DNA of 64,000 bases, taken from Hypholoma sublateritium FD-334 SS-4 (taxonomy: Eukaryota > Basidiomycota > Agaricomycetes > Agaricales > Strophariaceae). Shown here piece by piece: positions 55,445 to 64,000 of this stretch. Location: NCBI GenBank assembly GCA_000827495.1, contig KN817540.1, positions 252,480-316,479 of the forward strand. The letters run 5' to 3'. Under the pieces are notes generated by a model that was given only the letters and a program-made list of their open reading frames with translations, had not been told where the DNA came from and ran no database searches. How positions within the stretch are numbered: position 1 is the stretch's first letter; every line of letters begins with the position of its first letter. Position numbers and translations under genes: made by a program.

Positions 55445-56355
55445 AAATGCACTGCAGAATATCTGTCATATTCGGTCAACGTTAGACAGGTGAGTGATGA
55501 TTTTTGTGCGAACCATGCGCACATCAGCTCAACGTCTGTGAGACTACAATGGGGCTATTATCATTGGTAATAAGCCATTGTTAATAGTTATGCACTTCTG
55601 TCGCATATTTCTTACGGTATGTGCGATTTACTTGCGATTTACATTTCTTTTGTTGATTACTCATAGCTCCGAGATGGTACATATTCTGTCAATCGCTATT
55701 ATTTAATTTACTGCGCATGAATGCGTTCTCTTTTAATTGACCAAAGAGCGCTTGGATTGCCTATTCGGTGCAGCGGGTCATTTTCGTAGCCAAGTACATT
55801 CGGCATCGCCGCAAGGTCAGTCGTATTATTATGCACTCATCTCTCACCTTCCTTGTCTGTCCATTCCCCGTTACTCCCAGCCGGAAACTTCATAGCATTC
55901 CGAACGACTGTCCAAGCTGAGAACACTCGGTAGGTACATTTCAGCGGGGCGGTGGAGCACAATAAAACTGACCGTCCACTTTCTCCAGGATCGGCGTCGG
56001 CAGCTTCGCTTCTCGTGACTTATCTCCACATGAAGTTATCGCTAAAGCTGCAGCGGCAGAGGCAAGTCCAGTCAAGGAGGTGCAGCAGCCGGGGCGATCA
56101 TTGTACGTGTCTGCGCGAAGACCCTGGTGATTTCACACACGGTGAGTCACAGATTACAGTCAACCTTCGACTTCCAGGGACAATGACATCTCCCAACATG
56201 ACTCAATGATGCACTTCGAGCTCTCCGTCTGCCTCGACGCGCCGCCTCATCAATCTTGCACACCTTTCTTACTCCGGCGCCCCACTCTGGCTCTGGAAAT
56301 TCCCAACTCGCATAGTACTCCACGGACTTTCCCCCGCCACGATCGTTTAATGTAA
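55445..56355 (+). other. Possible unrecognised gene made of short exons
   Basis: A chain of short open pieces with canonical borders: 55445-55489 (KCTAEYLSYSVNVRQ), 55528-55566 (LNVCETTMGLLSL), 55667 onward (LRDGTYS), a piece ending before GTCAGT near 55817, 55882-55929 (GNFIAFRTTVQAENTR), from about 55990 (IGVGSFASRDLSPHEVIAKA ... VQQPGRSL) and from about 56169 to a TAA near 56355. The first three keep phase 0. No start codon, no known domain, and several joins are guesses. Confidence 0.22.
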
Positions 56356-56359
56356 ACTC

Positions 56360-57627
56360 ATGTCATCCGCGATACCGCCAATCTACCCAGCCCACAGCCT
56401 CATCGATAAACATGCCACCCAGAGTTGCAGCGGGAGAGCCGATCTCCAGCTATCGCCGCTCTACCCTACGTGACAGACCTCGTTATAGGCATTGCCTATT
56501 TGGACTTTCCGGATCTGCGCCTCGTCCTTGGGACGCACTTGCCGCGTCCGATATCTGGGGCTGCTTACAGAGAGCACGTATTTTTGGCGGATACACCCTC
56601 GGGTGCCACGACGTGGTGCCACCCTGCTTGGGGGAGTATAAACGGGCCCCTTTTAATTTGTATTGCGCCGGGGGTCTCGATATATCTGCGATAGCGAGCG
56701 ATAACGTCGAATTCCGATATTGCTCCTCGGTGTCGTCATTACCCGCCAGCTCGAATGTCATACATCAGGTCTTGTGTGGATTGTAGTCAAATATGTACAG
56801 GATTTGCGAATTCTGGACTGCGCATAGCTTTCCAGAGTGATCCGACATTTGCCCGCATTATGTCCATTAATAAGCGCCCACAAAACACGGTGCCGCCCTC
56901 TGATCGTTTGAGAATTACTCCGCTCTTTCTCTGCACCATAAATACTAGTAGACAGCTTATTGAGGACGTAGCTTCGTGAGCGTAAAAGCAGATACTACAT
57001 ATTTCTGGTTACTCCCTGATCGACAAGAAAAGCGACTGGTGTATAAAAAGCTGACCCATTTTGCCTAAGTCCAGCTGTATTGTGGAGGGGCGAGAATCAA
57101 TGGACGGCGGCGGCCGGGCCCAAAAATATTTGAAACTGCCTGGCGCGCGTTGACCTGTACACAGAGCAACCAATTGAGTTGTGGGTCCCATTGGGCCCTC
57201 CTAAATTGGTAGCGCTGCACAGGGGTGCTTGACGATGCGATCAGGTGGCAGTGGCCCAGATTCACATACAGCCAAACGTTTTTTGACACCCACTTTCTCC
57301 AGAGCCGAGCGACAAAATGTTTGTGTAGATATACAGTGTGTACATCCCGGCGGAATAGACTAGGTGTCTAGCCAATGGCATATAGAAATGTGTTGGACGC
57401 ATGCATCTATTATACATAATCGTCGGTATGTAAGTGTTTCCACTAGATTTACAAAGGAATAAATACACGGAAATTCGAGCCCAAAGTCGACATAATACTG
57501 GACTGATCCTTCACATACTGCAATCGTGTATTAGCCCATCTGGAAGCCGTATACGAAAGGCCAACACTGCCTAACGCCCACAGGGTCATGTCGGACAGGT
57601 TGCCGTTGATTGCTTTTCCACTGACTA
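56360..57627. other. Intergenic, no gene seen
   Basis: Short frames only. A TATA-like 'tgtataaaaagctg' at about 57040 has no gene downstream on that strand that I can support. Confidence 0.4.
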
Positions 57628-59703
57628 TCATACATCACTTTGATTTATTAGTTCCTCAGCCTTCGCTGATCTCGGAGTGATGGAGCACCGGAAAGGTTTG
57701 GGGTGACTATCATGACATTAGCTCTCCGGGGAGCATCACCGTAGGTCATAAAACTTGCCTTATAGTTCCGTTCAACTGCTCGTGCACAGGCTTATCCTCA
57801 ATGTCGTTTCCTTTGGGCGGCGTGATGTTAAATACCGCCAACGTCATTGCGGTGGAGATGAATACAGAAGCGTCGGCCAACAGACGACCTAAGGAAGATA
57901 ATTTAGGGATGCATTTAATTTGAGAAAAATCACTAGATCTCACCGGGGCATATCCTAGACAGCGGCGTAGATGTCGAGTCAGAATAATGATATCGCATTA
58001 TCTCAAGCAGGGCCATTACCTTCGTCCGAATCCGAAATAGATACTACTTGGGTCCCGCTCTGCATTTGGTCCCAAGAAGCGCTCAGGCTTAAATGCAAAT
58101 GGGTCTGCGTAGGCCTTGGGGTCGTGGGTCATTCCCCTGCCGAAGCTCAGCGTTGAAATCGGCTTTCCGTTGAGGTGACCATCTTACCAGATATTTGGCA
58201 AGATGATAGTACCTTTCGGTATCAAGTAGCCATTATGAATATCGTCTTGCATAACACGATGCGGAACGCCTAATGATTAGCAACATTAGCATTATACATC
58301 GGCAGAGGTATTTCTTGAATTCTACCTGTTGGCGCAACGCTGTGCCACCGGAATACTTCCTTCACAAGAGCATTGATATAAGGCAGATTCTCGCGATCTG
58401 CATACCCTGGGAGTCTCTCGTTTCCTATCACAACATCGATCTCTTTCTGGGCCTTCGCCATGACCTCAGGATTCAACGCCATCGCTAAAAATAGAGCGTA
58501 TATAGAAGCTACACTCTGCACGACATGTATCAGAAATAGGCCGAGAGACGACAGGTGCGAGCTTACGGTATCTGCGCCACCCGAGTAAAGGGACGCAGCT
58601 GACCACTTAATGTCAAACTCTTGTTCGTCTGTCAGTCCCGGTTCCCCTAATAGACGGGAAGTAAACGACGGCTCGGCGGTGCCATCTGCCTAATGAATAT
58701 CTCAGAATTTGGCTCATATTAGACCGTTAGAGTGAAATGCGAACCATTTGCTGCTTTACGAACTGATGCGGGCCTTCGGCCATTTGTACTAGCGTCTTTG
58801 ACCACTCGGCCGCAGTCTTCTGAAAGCCAGCTCCGGGAAACCAGGTAGGTATATATTTCACTTTAATATTTTACTCAATAATCGAAGATGCACGTCTAGT
58901 GTCGGGATTACTCACGAGCAGGTACCAGGTTCACTAGAAATCCACCAGGTGCGGTGGACAATCCGAATTGCTCAGTCGCGATATCCGCCATCCTAACAAA
59001 TGGATCTTCGCCATCCTTGACCTTATAGCCATGGGAAATCCGTAAGATAACAGAACCAACCGTCCTGAAAATTTGTCAATCGCTGCACTTTCGTGAGTGT
59101 ACTTCGGTATGCAACCTTTTACTCACTTTCTAACGTGCGTCCCAAGCTCGTCGGGATTTGCCAGAATTCTCTTCAATAATTTATGAGTCTCCATCTCCCC
59201 TGATAAAGAGAACTTGGATATCGCTGCGTTGCTACCAATGGACTTGTGAAAGAGCTTCCGGTAGTTGCGGAAGCGGTCGCCATATGGAACCAGGACAAGG
59301 GTTTTCTTCCAGCCAACGAGCTCGCCTCCCATCTGCAACACAGGCCTGTCGGAGTAGATCACACTCTTCTTCTCGAGCATGTCAACGGCGACATCAACTG
59401 AATTTAGCACAACGATTGTTTGTCCAAAGATAGATATCGAGACCATATCGCCTTTGCGCAGAAATGCGTCAGGAATAATTTGAGTGGCATTAGATATTCG
59501 AGCAAGAACACACCCCACTTTCTTCCCCAGTCTGCAAAGGTTAACCACTCCTGAGAAGAAGGCATGTCGAGAAGGTTCCCGAGGAAGGGGAGCTTGCGCG
59601 GTCCGGGCGGGAGTGGGGCGGTATGCGTACTGAGTATCTTCTTTATGAGAATCACGCCGACGGCCAGAAGCCCTACGTCGAGGAATATAAGAGCGCTTGG
59701 CAT
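57628..59703 (-). CDS. Cytochrome P450 monooxygenase
   Basis: Eleven exons (59703-59514, 59451-59127, 59064-58916, 58860-58745, 58689-58567, 58515-58326, 58269-58188, 58136-58020, 57954-57944, 57888-57759, 57706-57628) give 503 residues. N-terminal membrane anchor, then LPPGPRKLPFLGN hinge, I-helix GGADTS, ExxR in VKEVFRW, PERF, and the heme loop FGFGRRICPGR with the thiolate Cys. Exon 9 is just 11 nt and encodes part of the heme loop; intron 10 is GC-AG (AAG|GCAAGT). The C-terminus SHPKPFRCSITPRS is typical of the large mushroom P450 group related to O-methylsterigmatocystin oxidoreductase. ER-bound; substrate unknown and no biosynthetic cluster nearby. Confidence 0.92.
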
Positions 59704-61168
59704 CGCGGCAGACGAATGAACGCTTTTAGTGTTGCAGGTGAAGTGATGGATTATAGAGGGAGGAACGTAACAATGGCAGTCATGGTATGTAAGGGATACT
59801 TATATTTGCTTTGGTGATCATCAAGGGCAGAGAGAAAATAGCGCAAAGCCCGGATTGGCTCGCGTTCAGCCGGCCGAATGGTGAGCCGTTCTAAACTCCT
59901 CGGGAATTTGTGAGCGCCCCACCACTATAGCGACCGGACTCAAGCCTTCTGATGCAGACTTGAAGGCCAGAGAAAAGTGCGAAGTCTTCGGAGACGTTGA
60001 AGGTGCATTACCCTAAATTCCATTGAGAAATATACAACCGCTCCCAAACGGCCAGTACATATTCCGATGGCTTACGACATAGAAATAAGACTACAGCAGA
60101 GATAAGCTAACAAGGGATGCGAAAGTCTGCAGGGAAAAATTGATATGCAAGATAGGATCATTGATTATGATAAGTATATGAAGTCTTGCCTTGGTCTTGC
60201 AGCACCTTCAAGTGCTGAATTTAGCCTGAACTCCTACGTCTCAAAATAATCTATGGCTATGGGCTCTAGAATGTCCATGTCATTATGTCATCTATGAAAC
60301 GCTTCCGTTACACTGGTAAGTAGATGATGCAGACTTCGAAGCGAAAAGAATGCCCACACTTCTCTGAATAGACAGAACAAGCGCACTGTCATATGAAATA
60401 CATAAATATATGTAGTACACTAGACCACAAATATCAGGAAATATGATCAAAGTTAATTTAGACATAAAACGGGACCCAAGAAACTTTGGAGTTTCGTACG
60501 GCTCGGAACGAGCGTCAAATGAGCGTTAAAATTTTAAAGTCTCGAGCGTGCTGAACGATGTTGAACGCCGCGGCCCGCCGGCAGCCGCTCGCCTCCTTCC
60601 GGCAAATTCAGCGATCAACGCCAACGGCCAGCGCCGGCTAAATCCGAGGCCTTTTCAACTTCGTCTTCGCACGACGCAGTCTTCCCTATCCTCTTCGCAG
60701 GTTCAATAATATCGATGTCTTCCATGATTCACCTGCCACTGACAGGGGATAATTTCCTTGCATATCTCTTGATATTATACGACATCCAATGTATCACTTA
60801 TCGCTGATTTTCAAATTTATAACGAGTACTTAAGTACAACTTAAGTACAAGACGAGTGTATCAAAAATCGAGTTGCGCATGTAGTTGGGTCGAATATGCT
60901 GGTGATCAAAGGCGCAGCTTTCCAGTGTATAAATGACTCGAAGCCGTGTGTAGGACTATGGCTGGATGTTGTTCGCGACTGGCGCGCGCACCAAGTTCGA
61001 AAATATTCCAGCGCCTTCTACGCCAGTATTACGTAAACGTAGGAAACCCCAATAAATTAAAATGGCATCCAGATGCGCGGGGACGCGATAACTGAACTGT
61101 GCAACTCTTTTCGTCCTGTAGCCTGCTCATTACCTTTAGTTGTTACGCTGAAACAAGGAAATTCAAAG
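59704..61168. promoter_or_regulatory. Divergent region between the P450 and Cyp40
   Basis: 1.46 kb without supported genes. A TATA-like 'tgtataaatgac' lies near 60936-60947 and an upstream ATG at 61061 precedes the Cyp40 start in another frame, so the leader is long or the TATA serves an upstream start. Confidence 0.45.
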
Positions 61169-62672
61169 ATGGACGAGGAACAGCGCCCCATCGTATACTT
61201 CGACATCAACATCGGCGACAAACCCACAGGACGAATTGTCTTCTCGTTGTATAGCGATCTCGTACCCAAAACTGCCGAGAACTTTCGTGAGTCTGAGTTG
61301 TGGGTCTGAGATCAAAGGGGTAACTGACGGCATGACTCACGAACAGGCGCTCTTTGCACCGGCGAGAAGGGGATCGGCAGTGCGGGGAAGCTCCTCTCCT
61401 ACAAGGGATCGGGTTTCCATCGGGTAATCAAAGGGTACGTACGCGCCTTCGGCGGAATAGTATATCGCATCTGAGATGTTTGTAAAGATTCATGTGCCAA
61501 GGAGGCGACTTCACTAATGGCAATGGTAATTATTGTCAAAATACGGAGCAGAGAGTGACGCGTAACCCAGCTAACCAATACGCGCAGGAACCGGCGGCGA
61601 GTCTATCTATGGCGAAAAATTTGAAGATGAAGCATTCTCTGTCAAGCATACAAAGCCATTCCTTCTTTCTATGGTGAGCATGCACCTCAGATATCGAGGT
61701 CCATGGTTGAATAAACGATTGTTCAGGCTAACGCAGGACCCAACACGAACGGCTCACAATTCTTCATCACTGTCGCGCCAACGTCCCATCTGGATGGAAA
61801 GCACGTCGTATTTGGAGAGGTCATCAAGGGTAAATCCATAGGTCCGTGGTTGGTTCGCATCGACGTGAATTTGTATCTCAATTGCCGACAGTGCGACAGA
61901 TCGAGAATTACCCCACATCAACAGGCGATGTCCCCACGACGCCTATCACCATCGCCGATTGCGGCATTCTCTCTCCCGACGATCCTTCACTCAAGGAAGA
62001 TCCTGAGTCTCTGGTAGGCGATCCGTATGAGGATTACCCAGTAGACGAAGACAGGGACACCGAGAACGTCGAAATCGCTCTGCAGATCGCGAAAGCAGTG
62101 CGCGAGATCGGAAACAAGTTGTTTAAGGAAGGAAAGACAGAGGAGGCGTTACAGAAGTACCAAAGTGAGCTTTGAGTTTTGACTAGCCAGTGTGCTTGTC
62201 TGATGGTCGGTGCAGAGTCCATTCGTTATCTGGATGTCCACCCGGTTCTTCCAGATGGATCCCCAGTAGAACTCAAACAAAGCTTCGATAGCCTGCTCGC
62301 CCCACTCCTCCTCAACTCTGCTCTTGCTGCCATCCGAACCAAGCCTGAGACGACCGCAAACTCGATGATCGCCATTAGCAGCGCGACGCGTGCCCTCAAC
62401 AACCTTCCGCTGAGCAACGCAGATAAAGGTTCGTACTTTCGAAATCAGTGGCAGGCTATATCTCATGTAATATCGTAGCCAAAGCCCTTTATCGTCGTGC
62501 CTCAGCGTACACACAACTGAAAGATGAGGATAAGGCAGAGGAGGACCTCATCGAAGCAAGCCGGCTGGTACCAGAGGATACCGCCATCGCACATGAACTT
62601 ACGAAGATCAAACAACAGCGTAAAGAAAAGAGAGACAAGGAAAAGAAACAGTTCAAGAAAATGTTCGGCTGA
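61169..62672 (+). CDS. Cyclophilin-40 peptidyl-prolyl isomerase with TPR domain
   Basis: Eight exons (61169-61286, 61347-61434, 61488-61525, 61588-61673, 61727-61829, 61892-62164, 62216-62428, 62479-62672) give 370 residues, the usual Cyp40 length (yeast Cpr6/Cpr7, human PPID). Catalytic motifs: [37 protein letters not shown] and [12 protein letters not shown]. The His in DGKHVVF stands where CyPA has Trp, known for Cyp40 and linked to weaker cyclosporin binding. Residues 215-360 form three TPRs ([48 protein letters not shown]) that dock on the MEEVD end of Hsp90. Basic tail KKQFKKMFG. Confidence 0.94.
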
Positions 62673-62921
62673 TTGTTAGTATGATAGCGGGGAAATAGGG
62701 TTGAAATTAGAACAATCTATCAGGAATTATGCATGTATGATAGAGGCGTATGTATGTAGATGCAAGTCGAAAGGCCCTAGGGGATGATATGCAGTAGCCT
62801 TGTAATAATGGGGTCGTGATCCGGGTTTTGATGTGCAGTCGTGTCTCTTTCCAATTTCCCATACCTTCATTTGCTACAATGACTGTATGATTTCAATACT
62901 ACGTATCTACCCACACATGCC

Positions 62922-64000
62922 ATGACTTCGTTAAGCCTCCTTCAAGACCTTTTGCGGTTGCCAGATGAAGCTAGAGTCGTATTGGAGGCCGCTGTAGTCA
63001 CCACTTCCGAGAATCAGGACCCGCATAATCGTAGGATCTTGGCTGTTGTCTCTCACAAGGAAGACTGGGATCTTACGGAAGAAGGATGGTGAGCCGCTTG
63101 CCAGATACGTCGGCCCTGGCTTATTCGAACCCAGTCTGTTTGTCTGCAAGTACAAGGCAGGAGCCAACGGACGCGCGGAGGAGTTGGACGTCCAGCGCGT
63201 GCTGCCCATCTATGGCCAATTCTCAGTGGTCATTGGGCAGATGCGGCGCGGTAGCTCTGCGCGGCCCCCTAGCATAAGCTCTAAAGTACCACCAGAGCAA
63301 CCACGTACTGGTACGAAGAATAGTTATTCCCTGAATGCGCAGATTGACTGAGCCGTCTTTGCAGTTATGACGCTCGACATAACGCCCGCAGAAGGGCCGA
63401 CTCATCTGCCCACATACTACACGGGTGACGTACACACGTTGAAAGCATTTGTTACGGAATGCAGGCGATTGAAAGATGGGTCCGGTGAGCCATGAATTTT
63501 CTGGAGATGTTCTGTAATTGATTAAGATAGATGTCGAGGCTAATGCTGTGATCAATCTCGCCTCGTCCACGACGCATTTCAGCTGGCTAAAACCGTACTT
63601 TGAAAAACATTCAACCATCGCGACGCGTACGTCTTTGTTTTGTGCTCTGCCGGGCTTATACATTGACCGAACGCAGTGACGTCTATGCCCGAGGATCTTC
63701 GCCAAATCAACCGACCGTTGCTGGATAGACTCTCTCCATCCTGCGCAGGATTTCTAGGGGACGAACACTCAGATGCGCAAATGATACGGGATGATTGGGT
63801 TCGTAATAAAGCGCGAGAAATGTCAAGGGTCGGGAGAAGAAGACTTAGGTGAATTCGAATGCGCTCGTTGCAAACATAGGTATTAACCATTGACTCGTCA
63901 CTTCAGTTTACGACTGGGGACATTCAACGTGAATGGAAAGATGCCCTCCCAAGATCTCTCACCTTGGGTGAGAAGAAGTGTGAACCTAGGCGATCACAAT
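62922..64000 (+). CDS. OCRL/INPP5B-like inositol polyphosphate 5-phosphatase, 5' part (runs off the edge)
   Basis: Visible exons 62922-63088, 63135-63310, 63365-63484, 63531-63626, 63677-63848, 63907-63967. The N-terminal 170 residues look like the PH-like domain of OCRL-type enzymes (LFVCKYKAGANG, LPIYGQFSVVIG, DITPAEGPTHLPTYY, HTLKAFVTECRRLK). After a linker (SWLKPYFEKH, IRDDWVRNKAREMSRVG) the phosphatase domain begins with LRLGTFNVNGKMPSQDLSPW, the first catalytic-fold motif. The remaining domain, with the metal and catalytic residues, is beyond the window. It should remove the 5-phosphate from phosphoinositides on endosomes and the Golgi. All five visible splice joins keep phase. Confidence 0.85.

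Noticed and set aside
56412..56786. Overlapping frames of 89-124 codons
   Set aside because: Two overlapping plus-strand frames and one antisense frame with no conserved motif, start context or splice support.
1..64000. tRNA, rRNA, CRISPR or prokaryotic operon features
   Set aside because: No cloverleaf box pairs or rRNA cores noticed by eye, and the intron-rich genes are eukaryotic. A tRNA scan was not possible here.

Overview
The window is nuclear DNA of a mushroom-forming basidiomycete (Agaricomycetes). It is full of 45-65 nt GT-AG introns, and I built every multi-exon model below by joining exons at such sites; nearly all models keep an open frame and a total length divisible by three. 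The lineage call rests on a Clp1 'clampless' homologue, two FunK1 fungal-type kinases, DUF6593-like genes, clustered intron-less F-box genes and the multi-exon P450.

Layout. 0-16 kb is a dense housekeeping stretch: the end of an unidentified gene, a secreted Asp-rich repeat protein, MICOS subunit MIC12, the ESCRT protein BRO1, a DUF6593-like gene with an in-frame stop, MICOS subunit MIC10, elongation factor SPT5 and an F-box protein. 16-31 kb is gene-poor accessory DNA: two tiny proline-rich ORFs behind a shared promoter block, a second broken DUF6593-like gene, a DJ-1 protein with eight exons, an F-box group (two full genes and a decayed 3' fragment), and a 3.3-kb array of diverged GC-rich repeats. 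31-40 kb has a small HNWG-motif protein, then a 0.8-kb direct repeat on either side of an AT-richer insert with a ubiquitin-like-domain gene; the second repeat copy overlaps the 3' end of tRNA-dihydrouridine synthase DUS1. An NmrA-like reductase follows. 40-48 kb has a FunK1 pair and a TPR protein that lacks the usual CHAT domain. 49-64 kb has two multipass membrane proteins (one with a C-terminal C2 domain), CLP1, a 3-kb stretch with no recognised gene, a cytochrome P450, a Cyp40-type cyclophilin and the 5' part of an OCRL/INPP5B-like inositol 5-phosphatase that runs off the right edge.

Functional themes. Two MICOS subunits lie within 6 kb. SPT5 serves transcription, DUS1 tRNA modification, BRO1 and the 5-phosphatase endosomal traffic, and Cyp40 the Hsp90 system. 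These are unlinked housekeeping roles, not a pathway. F-box, FunK1, TPR and ubiquitin-like-domain genes are families that typically expand and decay in mushrooms, and here they sit next to repeats and pseudogenes. I found no tRNA, rRNA, intact transposon or CRISPR array. The features I consider least explained are the paired small-ORF loci with a shared promoter block, the repeat array, the repeat-flanked ubiquitin-like insert, and a run of possible short exons at 55.4-56.3 kb.
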